From the NCBI GenBank assembly GCA_019510125.1, contig JAEKKX010000022.1, forward strand, positions 40,223 to 104,222: DNA of 64,000 nucleotides, given 5' to 3'. Shown one piece after another: positions 18,813-27,204 of the stretch. Under the pieces are notes generated by a model that was given only the letters and a program-made list of their open reading frames with translations, had not been told where the DNA came from and did no database searches. Position 1 is the first letter of the stretch. Every line of letters begins with the position of its first letter. Made by a program: the position numbers and the translations under genes. This DNA comes from Lysobacterales bacterium (GTDB lineage: Bacteria; Pseudomonadota; Gammaproteobacteria; Xanthomonadales; Xanthomonadaceae).

Positions 18813-20110
18813 CCGAACTCATCCCCCGCGTCGACACCGCCCGCGCCGCCCGGGCCGCGGACTACGGTGCGCTCGACCGCTTCCTGCGCGCCCGGCTGAT
18901 CGCGCAGCTCGCCGGCCTGCGCCACGGCCGCGTGCTGCTGCGCGACGCGTTCGGCACGACGCCGATCGGCGCCGCAGACCGCGACGACGACCTCGTGGTG
19001 CGGCTGGAAGTGCTCGATCCCGGCTTCTACCGCGCGATCGCCGGCAACGGCAGCGTCGGCGCCGGCGAGGCCTACATCGACGGCCTCTGGCGCTGCGACG
19101 ACCTGGTCGGCCTCGTCCGCCTGCTGGTGCGCAACCGCGACCTGCTCGACGGCATGGAAACCGGCCTCGCCCGCCTCGGCGGCGTCGCGATGCGCGCCTG
19201 GCACGCGCTGCGCCGCAACACCCGCGACGGCAGCCGCCGCAACATCGCCGCGCACTACGACCTCGGCAACGACTTCTTCTCCACGTTCCTGTCGCCGGAC
19301 CTGATGTATTCGTCGGGCATCTGGGCCGGCGACGGGGACGACCTCGACACCGCCTCGACCCGCAAGCTCGACCGCATCTGCCGCAAGCTCGACCTCGGGC
19401 CCGGCGACCGCGTGGTCGAGATCGGCACCGGCTGGGGCGGCTTCGCCGTGCATGCGGCGACCCACTACGGCTGCCACGTCACCACCACCACCATCTCGAA
19501 GGAACAGCACGCCCTCGCCGCGCAGCGGGTGGCCGACGCCGGCCTGCAGGATCGCGTGACCCTGCTGCTGCAGGACTACCGCGACCTGCAGGGCAGCTAC
19601 GACAAGCTGGTCTCGATCGAGATGATCGAGGCGATCGGCGCCGAGTACATGGAGACCTATTTCGCCAAGCTCTCCGCGCTGCTGAAGCCCGACGGCCTCG
19701 GTCTGGTCCAGGCGATCACGATCGAGGACCACCGTTACGAACAGGCGCTGCGCTCGGTCGACTTCATCAAGCGCCACGTCTTCCCCGGCAGCTTCATCCC
19801 GTCGATCGCGGCGATGCTCGCGGCCAAGACCCGCGCCAGCGATCTCGCGCTGATCCAGCTCGAGGACTTCGGGCTGTCCTACGCGCGCACGCTGGCGGCC
19901 TGGCGCGAACGCTTCATGGCCGCGCTGCCGCAGGTGCGGGCGCTGGGCCACGACGAACGCTTCATCCGCCTGTGGGAGTTCTACCTCGCCTACTGCGAAG
20001 GCGGTTTCCGCGAGCGCTCGATCGGCGTGGCGCAACTGCTGCTGGCCCGGCCCGGCCACCGCGCGCCGGCGCCGATGCCCGAGCTCCCGCGCGAGGCGCT
20101 GCAGGCATGA
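18809..20110 (+). CDS. cfa: Cyclopropane-fatty-acyl-phospholipid synthase-like methyltransferase 1
   Basis: 433 residues. The N-terminal ~130 residues form the lipid-binding part (AYIDGLWRCDDLVGLVRLL). The SAM-binding motif EIGTGWGG is at 204-211, preceded by AHYDLGNDFFSTFL, which is highly conserved in the family, and followed by the SIEMIEAIG segment. Full length for a CFA synthase. It would transfer a methyl or methylene group from SAM to the double bond of a phospholipid acyl chain. A second, shorter relative lies four genes on, so the operon probably does more than simple cyclopropanation. Confidence 0.88.
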   Translation: MTELIPRVDTARAARAADYGALDRFLRARLIAQLAGLRHGRVLLRDAFGTTPIGAADRDDDLVVRLEVLDPGFYRAIAGNGSVGAGEAYIDGLWRCDDLVGLVRLLVRNRDLLDGMETGLARLGGVAMRAWHALRRNTRDGSRRNIAAHYDLGNDFFSTFLSPDLMYSSGIWAGDGDDLDTASTRKLDRICRKLDLGPGDRVVEIGTGWGGFAVHAATHYGCHVTTTTISKEQHALAAQRVADAGLQDRVTLLLQDYRDLQGSYDKLVSIEMIEAIGAEYMETYFAKLSALLKPDGLGLVQAITIEDHRYEQALRSVDFIKRHVFPGSFIPSIAAMLAAKTRASDLALIQLEDFGLSYARTLAAWRERFMAALPQVRALGHDERFIRLWEFYLAYCEGGFRERSIGVAQLLLARPGHRAPAPMPELPREALQA

Positions 20111-20688
20111 GCCGCCGGACGATCCTGCTCAACGCCGTCGCCTACCAGTCGGTCTGGTTCGCGACCGTGATCGGCGCCGGCCGCGGTCTGTGGTGGCCCG
20201 GCCCGCTCGCCGCGCTGGCGTTCCTGGCGCTGCACCTGGGCGCGATCGTCCGCGACCGCGGCGAGCGGCGGCGCGAACTGGCGCTGGTCGCCGCGGCGGT
20301 CGCCTGCGGGCTGGTCATCGACGGCGTGCTGTCGGCTTCCGGCGCGATCGTCTTCACCCCCGCCGCGCCCGCGCTGCCGGCCGGCGGCGCGCCGCTGTGG
20401 ATGCTGACGCTCTGGGGCGCGTTCGCGTTGACCCTGCGCCATTCGCTGCGCGCGCTGACCGCGCGACCGCTGCTGGCCGCGCTGGTCGGCGCGATCGGCG
20501 GGCCGCTGGCCTACCTCGGCGCCGCCCGCGCAACCGGCGTGCTGGCCTTCCCCGATCCGCGCGCGATGACCCTGGCGATGCTCGCCGCGGGCTGGTGCCT
20601 CGCGCTGGGGCTGCTGGCGCTGCTGGCCTCGCGCCACGCCGGCGCCTCGCCGCCTGCGCGCGCGACCCTGGCCGGAGGCGCCGCATGA
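20107..20688 (+). CDS. DUF2878 family integral membrane protein
   Basis: 193 residues with five or six hydrophobic segments spread over the length and few charged residues. The N-terminus (LLNAVAYQSVWFATVIGAG) is the family signature. DUF2878 proteins occur in the same ECF/CFA neighbourhoods in other gammaproteobacteria; function unknown. It overlaps the preceding and following genes by 4 bp, so its stoichiometry is likely tied to them. Confidence 0.78.
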   Translation: MSRRTILLNAVAYQSVWFATVIGAGRGLWWPGPLAALAFLALHLGAIVRDRGERRRELALVAAAVACGLVIDGVLSASGAIVFTPAAPALPAGGAPLWMLTLWGAFALTLRHSLRALTARPLLAALVGAIGGPLAYLGAARATGVLAFPDPRAMTLAMLAAGWCLALGLLALLASRHAGASPPARATLAGGAA

Positions 20689-21494
20689 GCCTCTGGTCCT
20701 CGCTCGCCCTGGTCTGGGCCCTCGCCGCGGCGATGATGACGCTCGGCTGGTGGTGGCAGAAGCGCCGCGACAACGCCGGCATCGTCGACGTGCTGTGGTC
20801 GTTCGGCGTCGGCGGCAGCGCGGTGCTGCTGTGCGCGCTGGGCGACGGCGCCGCGCTGCCGCGGCTGGTCGGCGGTGCGCTCGGCGGCCTCTGGGGCCTG
20901 CGCCTGGCGCTGCACCTGTGGCATCGCGTCCGCGCCGAGCCCGAGGACGGCCGCTACCGCCACCTGCGCACCCACTGGAACGGCAACCAACTGTACTTCT
21001 GGCTGTTCTTCCAGTTCCAGGCGCTGCTGATCGTGCTGTTCGCGCTGCCGTTCGCGGCGGTCGCGGCCAACCCGCAGGCGTCGCCGGCCTGGGCGGCGGT
21101 GGCGGTCGCGATCTGGCTGCTCGGCGCCGGCGGCGAGGCGCTGGCCGACGCGCAGTTGGCGCGGCATCGCGCCGACCCGGCGAACAAGGGCCGGACGATG
21201 CGCAGCGGGCTGTGGCGCTACTCGCGGCACCCGAACTACTTCTTCGAGTGGACCCAGTGGTTCGCCTACGTCGCGCTCGCGGTCGGTTCGCCGCGCTTCG
21301 CGCTGGCCTGCGCCGGGCCGGTGGTGATGTTCGCGTTCCTGCGCTGGATCAGCGGCATCCCGTTCACCGAGCAGCAGGCGCTGCGCAGCCGGGGCGAGGA
21401 CTACCGCGATTACCAGCGGACCACGCCGATGCTGTTCCCCTGGTTCCCCAAACCCTCCCCTTCCCCCGCCCACTCCGAAGGAGCCGAGCGATGA
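20685..21494 (+). CDS. DUF1295 family membrane protein (steroid 5-alpha reductase-like fold)
   Basis: 269 residues, about six membrane segments. The C-terminal third has the family signature GLWRYSRHPNYFFEWTQWF, followed by PFTEQQALRSRGEDYRDYQR, which resembles the NADPH-binding end of isoprenylcysteine methyltransferase and steroid reductase folds. Members may reduce or modify lipid double bonds, but no activity is assigned. Within the operon it could act on an intermediate made by the desaturase and methyltransferases (inference). ATGA overlaps at both ends. Confidence 0.83.
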   Translation: MSLWSSLALVWALAAAMMTLGWWWQKRRDNAGIVDVLWSFGVGGSAVLLCALGDGAALPRLVGGALGGLWGLRLALHLWHRVRAEPEDGRYRHLRTHWNGNQLYFWLFFQFQALLIVLFALPFAAVAANPQASPAWAAVAVAIWLLGAGGEALADAQLARHRADPANKGRTMRSGLWRYSRHPNYFFEWTQWFAYVALAVGSPRFALACAGPVVMFAFLRWISGIPFTEQQALRSRGEDYRDYQRTTPMLFPWFPKPSPSPAHSEGAER

Positions 21495-22591
21495 CCTCGA
21501 CGCCCACGACGCACCCGACCGCCGCCCTGCCCCACGAACTGGCGACCGATCGTCCCGGCCCCGGCCTGATCGGCCTCGCCGAACGCGGGCTGCTGCCCGA
21601 CGCGCTGCTGCGCCACGGCATCCGGCGCCAGTGCGCGGATCGCCTGCGCGCCGAATCCGCCGGCGGCCCGGAGGCGCAGGCCGAGCGTTTCCGCGCCCGC
21701 ATCGAGGCGCTGCGCGCGAGCCCGCTCGCGATCCACACCGACGCCGCCAACGCCCAGCACTACGAGCTGCCGCCGGCGTTCTTCCGCGAATGCCTGGGCC
21801 CGCGGCTGAAGTATTCCTGCGCCTACTACCCGCGCGGCGACGAGACCCTGGCCCAGGCCGAGGAGGCGATGCTGGCGCTCTACGGCGAGCGCGCGCAGCT
21901 CGCCGACGGCCAGCGCATCCTCGAACTCGGCTGCGGCTGGGGCTCGCTGACGCTGTGGATGGCCGAACACCTTCCCAACGCGCGCATCACCGCGGTGTCG
22001 AATTCGCGGCCGCAGCGCGAGCACATCCTGGCGCAGTGCCGGGCGCGCGGCTTCGGCAACGTCGAGGTGATCACCTGCGACGTCAATCGCCTGCAGTTGC
22101 CGGCGGCGGCGTTCGACCGCTGCGTGTCGATCGAGATGTTCGAGCACATGCGCAACTACGAGACCCTGCTGGGCAACATCGCCGGCTGGCTCGCGCCGGG
22201 CGGGCGCCTGTTCGTGCACATCTTCGCCCACCGCACCCTGATGTACCCGTTCGAGACCGAGGGCGAGGACAACTGGATGGGCCGGCATTTCTTCACCGGC
22301 GGGCTGATGCCGGCCGCGGACACCCTGCCGTGGTTCCAGCGCGACCTGCGGATCGAGCAGCGCTGGCTGGTGGACGGCACCCACTACGAGAAGACCGCCA
22401 ACCACTGGCTGCAGAACCAGGACGCGCGACGCGACGCGGTGATGGCCGTGCTGCGCGAGGCCTACGGCGACCTCGCGCCGCTGTGGTTCCAGCGCTGGCG
22501 GATGTTCTGGATGGCCTGCGCCGAACTCTTCGGCTACGCCGGCGGCCGCGAATGGCTGGTCGCGCACTACCGCTTCGCCCGCCCCGATTGA
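21491..22591 (+). CDS. Cyclopropane-synthase-like SAM methyltransferase 2 (short form)
   Basis: 366 residues. It lacks most of the N-terminal lipid-binding region of the first methyltransferase. It retains HYELPPAFFRECLGPRLKYSC, slightly altered from the canonical HYDLGNDFF, and the SAM motif ELGCGWG at 145-151, then SIEMFEHMRNY. The sequence diverges enough from methyltransferase 1 that a different acyl position or substrate is likely. It starts over the stop of the DUF1295 gene (ATGA). Confidence 0.82.
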   Translation: MTSTPTTHPTAALPHELATDRPGPGLIGLAERGLLPDALLRHGIRRQCADRLRAESAGGPEAQAERFRARIEALRASPLAIHTDAANAQHYELPPAFFRECLGPRLKYSCAYYPRGDETLAQAEEAMLALYGERAQLADGQRILELGCGWGSLTLWMAEHLPNARITAVSNSRPQREHILAQCRARGFGNVEVITCDVNRLQLPAAAFDRCVSIEMFEHMRNYETLLGNIAGWLAPGGRLFVHIFAHRTLMYPFETEGEDNWMGRHFFTGGLMPAADTLPWFQRDLRIEQRWLVDGTHYEKTANHWLQNQDARRDAVMAVLREAYGDLAPLWFQRWRMFWMACAELFGYAGGREWLVAHYRFARPD

Positions 22592-22617
22592 CCCCCGCCA
22601 TGTCCCGGAGACCGACC

Positions 22618-23157
22618 ATGCTCAAGTTGCTCGCGCTGCTCGTCCTGATGGGAGCGGGCGGCGTCTACGCGCTCGGCCGCGAGAAACCACCGACGATTCC
22701 CACCGCCGCCCCGGTCGACCTGCCGCGCTTCATGGGCGACTGGTACGTGATCGCCAACATCCCGACCTTCATCGAGAAGGACGCCTACGACGCGGTCGAG
22801 TCCTACGCGCTGCGCGACGACGGCAAGGTCCAGACCACCTACCGCCAGCGTCGCGGCGGCTTCGACAAGCCGCTGAAGACCATGCACCCGGTCGGCACCG
22901 TGCGCCCCGGCACCGGCAATGCGGTGTGGGGGATGCAGTTCGTCTGGCCGATCAAGGCCGAATACGTGATCGCGTACGTGGACGCCGACTACAGCCGCAC
23001 GATCGTGGCCCGCAGCGATCGCGACTACGCCTGGATCATGGCGCGCACGCCGACCCTGCCCGACGAGGACTACGCGGCGCTGGTGGCGCGCCTGGCCGCG
23101 CTGGGCTACGACACCTCGAAGCTGCGCAAGGTCCCGCAGCAGGCGACCGCGCCTTGA
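22618..23157 (+). CDS. blc: Bacterial lipocalin (Blc-like)
   Basis: 179 residues. ATG at 22618 is preferred over 22600 because GGAG precedes it and the signal segment then starts the protein (MLKLLALLVLMGAGGVYALG). No lipobox Cys is visible, so it may be anchored by this segment or secreted. The lipocalin signature GDWYVIAN begins at residue 40, and the second motif, near DYAWIMAR, is present. Lipocalins bind and carry lipids or lysophospholipids in the periplasm. It is the last gene of the cluster and probably handles its products. Confidence 0.86.
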   Translation: MLKLLALLVLMGAGGVYALGREKPPTIPTAAPVDLPRFMGDWYVIANIPTFIEKDAYDAVESYALRDDGKVQTTYRQRRGGFDKPLKTMHPVGTVRPGTGNAVWGMQFVWPIKAEYVIAYVDADYSRTIVARSDRDYAWIMARTPTLPDEDYAALVARLAALGYDTSKLRKVPQQATAP

Positions 23158-23267
23158 GCGCGGGCGTGATGCCGGGCGCGATGGCGGGCATGAGCGCGGG
23201 GGCGTGAGCGCACGGGCATGATCGCCGAAGCCTGAACGGGGCGGCCGGAAACGTGACGCCCGCGGCG

Positions 23268-23296
23268 TTCGGCGCGCGGGACGGGCTTGTTACACT
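23268..23296 (+). promoter_or_regulatory. Candidate promoter (TTCGGC-N17-TACACT)
   Basis: A TACACT -10 (23291-23296) in the context TTGTTACACT lies 28 nt before the ATG of the M13-like gene, with a weak -35 17 nt upstream. Confidence 0.4.
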
Positions 23297-23324
23297 CCCC
23301 GGACTCTCCCGGACCGCCCCCGCG

Positions 23325-25358
23325 ATGTCGAACCCGAACGGCTTCTCCCTGCTGCGCCCCACCGCCCTCGCCCTCTGCCTGACCCTCGCCGTCGCCACGC
23401 CGCAGGCCGACGCCGCCAAGAAGCGCAGGCCGGCCGCGACCGGTCCCAAGGCCCCGGCGGCGCCCAGCGCCTGCACCGACCTCTACGCGTACGCCAACGC
23501 GGACTGGCTGAAGGCCAATCCGGTCCCCGCCGACGGCGCGGTCAGCGCCCTCGGCGCACTGGCCGAGCGCAGCGTGCAGCAGCAGCGCGACCTGCTCGAC
23601 GGCGCGATGACCTCGCCCCAGAACGGCGTCCAGAAGCTGCTCGGCGACTTCTGGGCCAGCGGCCTGGACGAAGCGGCGGTCGAGCGCGACGGCGCCGGCC
23701 CGATCGCGCCGCTGCTGGCGCGCATCGGCGCGATCAAGAAGTCGCAGGACGTGGCGCCCGCGATCGCGGCGCTGCACCAGGTCGGCATCCCGGTGGCCTT
23801 CAATTTCACCGCCGACATCGACCTGCGCAACCTCGTCACCTACTTCGGCTATTTCGCCCAGGGCGGCCTCGGCCTGCCCGACCCCAGTTTCTACACCCGC
23901 ACCGATCCCGACGCGCGCGCGCTGCTCGGCCGCTACAACGGCTACGTGCAGAAGATCCTGGTGCTCGCCGGCACCCCGCAGGACAAGGCGGCCGCCGAGG
24001 CGCAACTGGTCATCGACCTCGAAACGCGCATCGCCCGCGCCTCCAAGACCCGCGAGGAGCTGCGCAGCATCAAGGCCACCTACAACCCGGTGCCGACCAA
24101 GGATTTCGCCAAGAAATACCGCAACCTGCAGCTCGCCGCCTTCCTCAAGGTCCAGGGCGTGGGCGCCGAACAGGTGTCGATGGCCGATCCCGCGCTGTTC
24201 GCGCAACTGGACAAGCTGGTCACCAGCCTCAAGCCGGCCGAATGGCAGGCCTACCTGCGCTTCCAGGTCGGCAACGCCATGGCCGCCTACCTGAGCAAGT
24301 CCTGGCGCGACGTCGAATTCGACTTCCGCGGCCGGCTGCTGCGCGGCGACCTCGAGCAGGCGCCGCGCTGGCGCCAGGTGCTGGACGCGATCAACACCTC
24401 CGCCGGCGACATGCTCGCCCACGAATACGTCGCGCGCTACCTGCCCGACGCCACCCGCGAGCGCGCCGAGGCCATCGCCCGCGACGTCAAGCTCGCGCTG
24501 GGCGAGGCGATCTACCGCAACACCTGGATGGACGACGCCACCAAGCAGGAAGCGCGCAACAAGGTCGACCGGGTCAAGATCCAGATCGGCGCGCCGAGCA
24601 ACATCCTCGACTTCAGCCTGCAGCCGATGGGCCGCGGCAGCTTCGGCAGCAACATCCTGATCGCGTCCACCTGGCACCACCGCGAGGAAATGAAGCGGAT
24701 CGGCCGCGCCAGCGCCGAGCGCCGCTGGGACGTGCTGCCGCAGTCGCCGGCGATCAGCTACGACATCGCCCACAACCGGCTGTTCGTGACCGCCGCGCTG
24801 CTGCAGCCGCCGGTGCTGGACATGAAGGAATCCGCCGCCGGGCAGTACGGCGCCTTCGGCGCGGTGGTCGGCTACGAGCTGACCTCGGCGGTCGACAACC
24901 GCGGCCGCCTGGTCGACGCTAGCGAGGCGCTGCGCGACTGGTGGTCGGCCGACACCGCCGCCGGCTGGCAGACCCGGACCGCATCGCTGGCGTCGTACTA
25001 CGGCAAGCTCCCCTACCCGGGCAATCCGGCGACGAAGGTCGACGGCGCGCGCACGCTCGCCGGCAACATCGGCGACCTCTCCGGCTTCGAACTGGCCTGG
25101 GCCGCGTACGCCAAGGCCGAACCGCAGGCGAAGGCCGCGGACCAGCAGGCCTTCTTCCGCGGCTGGGCCCGGCTGTGGGCGCAGCAGGTCGCGCCCGCCG
25201 CGGCCGCCGCGATGGCCGCCACCTCGCCCTATGCGCCGGGCCCGTGGCGCGCGAACGCACCGGCGATGCAGTCGCCGGCCTTCGGCCCCGCGTTCGGCTG
25301 CAAGGCCGGCAACCCGATGCTGGCGCCGGAGAGCGAGCGCCTGTCGATCTGGCGCTGA
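23325..25358 (+). CDS. M13-family pseudopeptidase, zinc ligands lost
   Basis: 677 residues with a signal peptide (~1-29, ending QADA). The sequence aligns with the M13 peptidase at 11895 throughout: CTDLYAYANADW, FWASGLDEAAVE, GGLGLPDPSFY and a C-terminal FGCKAGNPM. At the catalytic site the equivalent of HEMIH reads YELTS (517-521) and the equivalent of ENIAD reads GNIGD (580-584). All three zinc ligands are therefore gone, although the frame is intact and full-length. It is probably a secreted inactive homologue that binds peptides or regulates the active paralogue, kept by selection; a recent pseudogene would show frame damage. It ends 8 bp before the AAA+ gene. Confidence 0.87.
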   Translation: MSNPNGFSLLRPTALALCLTLAVATPQADAAKKRRPAATGPKAPAAPSACTDLYAYANADWLKANPVPADGAVSALGALAERSVQQQRDLLDGAMTSPQNGVQKLLGDFWASGLDEAAVERDGAGPIAPLLARIGAIKKSQDVAPAIAALHQVGIPVAFNFTADIDLRNLVTYFGYFAQGGLGLPDPSFYTRTDPDARALLGRYNGYVQKILVLAGTPQDKAAAEAQLVIDLETRIARASKTREELRSIKATYNPVPTKDFAKKYRNLQLAAFLKVQGVGAEQVSMADPALFAQLDKLVTSLKPAEWQAYLRFQVGNAMAAYLSKSWRDVEFDFRGRLLRGDLEQAPRWRQVLDAINTSAGDMLAHEYVARYLPDATRERAEAIARDVKLALGEAIYRNTWMDDATKQEARNKVDRVKIQIGAPSNILDFSLQPMGRGSFGSNILIASTWHHREEMKRIGRASAERRWDVLPQSPAISYDIAHNRLFVTAALLQPPVLDMKESAAGQYGAFGAVVGYELTSAVDNRGRLVDASEALRDWWSADTAAGWQTRTASLASYYGKLPYPGNPATKVDGARTLAGNIGDLSGFELAWAAYAKAEPQAKAADQQAFFRGWARLWAQQVAPAAAAAMAATSPYAPGPWRANAPAMQSPAFGPAFGCKAGNPMLAPESERLSIWR

Positions 25359-25366
25359 ACGGACGC

Positions 25367-26725
25367 ATGACCGACGCCCCCACCGATCCCCAGCTCGCCG
25401 CCCTGCTCGCGGCGCTCCGGGCCACGCCCGGCAACCTGCCGCTGCGCGGAGTCGTGCTCGACGCCTGCCTGGCGCACGAGGACGCGGCGACGCTGCTGGA
25501 GATCCTGGCGCTGTGCGGCACGGACGCGCTCGACGACGAGACGCGGCGCCAGCGCGCGCTGCGCCTGCTCGACGCCGCCGGCGAACACGAGGCGCTGCTG
25601 CGGCTGGCGCCGGCCGACTCCGGCGAAGCGCTGATGGCGAAGGCGCGGCTGCTGTTCGCCGACGGGCGGCGCGGCGAGGCGCTGGAGACCTACCGGGCCG
25701 CGGTCGCGGCCAATCCCGCGATCGAGGACGCCGGTTTCTTCTCTCAGCTCAGCGGCAAGGTGGTGTCGCTGGCCGACGCGCGCGGCGGACGCGGCGAGGC
25801 GGTGCCGAGCATCGCCAACGACGACACCGCCGCGCACGACGTGGTGCGCCTGCTCGAACCGGCGGCGCCGCGGATCGGCTTCGACGACGTCGGCGGCCTG
25901 GACGAGGTCAAGCGCGAGATCCGGCGGCGGATCATCACCCCGTTCCTCAAGCCGTCGCTGTTCCAGCGCTTCAAGCGCCAGTCCGGCGGCGGCATCCTGA
26001 TGTACGGCCCGCCCGGCTGCGGCAAGACCCTGCTCGCCCGCGCCACCGCCGGCGAGTGCGGCGCGAAGTTCTACAACGTCTCGATCACCGACGTGCTGGA
26101 CATGTACATCGGCGAGTCCGAGCGCAAGCTGCACGAGATCTTCCAGATGGCGCGCCGCACCGCGCCGTCGGTGGTGTTCTTCGACGAGGTCGAGGCGATC
26201 GGCGGCAAGCGCCAGCACTCGCGCGAGGCCACCACCGCGAAGCTGGTCAGCCAGTTCCTGACCGAGCTGGACGGCTTCGCGCAGAACAACCAGCACGTGC
26301 TGGTGCTGGGCGCGACCAACGTGCCGTGGGCGGTCGATCCGGCGTTCCGCCGCCCGGGCCGCTTCGATCGCGTGCTGTTCGTGCCGCCGCCGGACGCCGC
26401 CGCGCGCGGGATCATCCTGCGGCTGCTGCTGGACGGCCGTCCGCAGGCCGGCGACCTCGACCTGGCCGAACTGGTCAAGCGCACCTCCGGGCACTCCGGC
26501 GCCGACCTGCGCAACCTGGTCGACACCGCCGCGGACGAGGCGATCGAGGAATCGATCGAGACCGGCCGCGAGACCGCGATCGGCATGCGCCACCTGCGCG
26601 ACGCGCTGGCGCGGACCCGTCCCACCACGCTCGAATGGCTGACCAGCGCCCGCAACCACGCGCGCTACGCCAACCAGGCCGGCCAGTACGACGACGTGCT
26701 GAAGTTCCTCGATTCGCAGACATGA
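25367..26725 (+). CDS. AAA+ ATPase with N-terminal TPR-like region
   Basis: 452 residues. Residues ~1-140 are helical and TPR-like (ALLRLAPADSGEALMAKARLL). The classical AAA module follows: DDVGGLDEVK, Walker A GPPGCGKT (214-221), pore-loop-like DMYIGESE, Walker B VVFFDEVEAIG, and a second region of homology with ATNVPWAVDPAFRRPGRFDR carrying the arginine fingers. No protease domain (no HExxH) and no second AAA domain. It resembles the CDC48/SpoVK/FtsH ATPase group and is likely a hexameric remodelling enzyme. It overlaps a membrane-protein gene, which in turn overlaps a TPR gene. Confidence 0.85.
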   Translation: MTDAPTDPQLAALLAALRATPGNLPLRGVVLDACLAHEDAATLLEILALCGTDALDDETRRQRALRLLDAAGEHEALLRLAPADSGEALMAKARLLFADGRRGEALETYRAAVAANPAIEDAGFFSQLSGKVVSLADARGGRGEAVPSIANDDTAAHDVVRLLEPAAPRIGFDDVGGLDEVKREIRRRIITPFLKPSLFQRFKRQSGGGILMYGPPGCGKTLLARATAGECGAKFYNVSITDVLDMYIGESERKLHEIFQMARRTAPSVVFFDEVEAIGGKRQHSREATTAKLVSQFLTELDGFAQNNQHVLVLGATNVPWAVDPAFRRPGRFDRVLFVPPPDAAARGIILRLLLDGRPQAGDLDLAELVKRTSGHSGADLRNLVDTAADEAIEESIETGRETAIGMRHLRDALARTRPTTLEWLTSARNHARYANQAGQYDDVLKFLDSQT

Positions 26726-27204
26726 ACATGGCCGCCGCGCGCTATCGCATTCCCGACGAGCCCCGCCCGAGCGGCCTGGTGCGCTACGCGGTCGACCCGA
26801 TGTGGCCGTTGCTGGCGATCATGCTCGCCGGCAACGGCTTCGGCCTGGCGTGGTTCGCCTTCAACAGCCGCGCGCTGGGCAGCGTCACCGCGCTGCGCGA
26901 ATGGGCCTGGGTCGCCGCCAGCGTGATCGGCTGCATGCTGATCCACCTCCTCCTGCAGCACGCCTACGCCCAGGGCTGGCTCGACAAATCCGCGGTGGCC
27001 TACGCGGTGCTCGCGTTCCCGGCGCTGAAGATCACCTTCGCCTACCTGCTGTATCTCGACCAGTCGCGCAGCGCGGAACTGCTGACCCACTACGGCGGGA
27101 CCCTGCGCAACGGCGCGATCGGCCTGTTCGCCGGGTTCCTGCTGGCGCGCAACGTGATCGACAAGCTGGCGCTGCCGCGGATCCTCGAGGAGGCGCTGCG
27201 ATGA
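26722..27204 (+). CDS. Small integral membrane protein, AAA+ module
   Basis: 160 residues. About four hydrophobic segments: PMWPLLAIMLAGNGFGLAW, WVAASVIGCMLIHLLL, a segment ending FAYLLYL, and GAIGLFAGFLLA. No family recognised. Its start overlaps the stop of the AAA+ gene and its stop overlaps the start of the TPR gene, so the three are translated together. The likeliest role is to anchor or gate the ATPase at the inner membrane; that is inference from order only. Confidence 0.7.
   Translation: MNMAAARYRIPDEPRPSGLVRYAVDPMWPLLAIMLAGNGFGLAWFAFNSRALGSVTALREWAWVAASVIGCMLIHLLLQHAYAQGWLDKSAVAYAVLAFPALKITFAYLLYLDQSRSAELLTHYGGTLRNGAIGLFAGFLLARNVIDKLALPRILEEALR

Noticed and set aside
23325..25358. 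Ordinary second M13 peptidase
   Set aside because: All three zinc ligands are substituted at the aligned positions.
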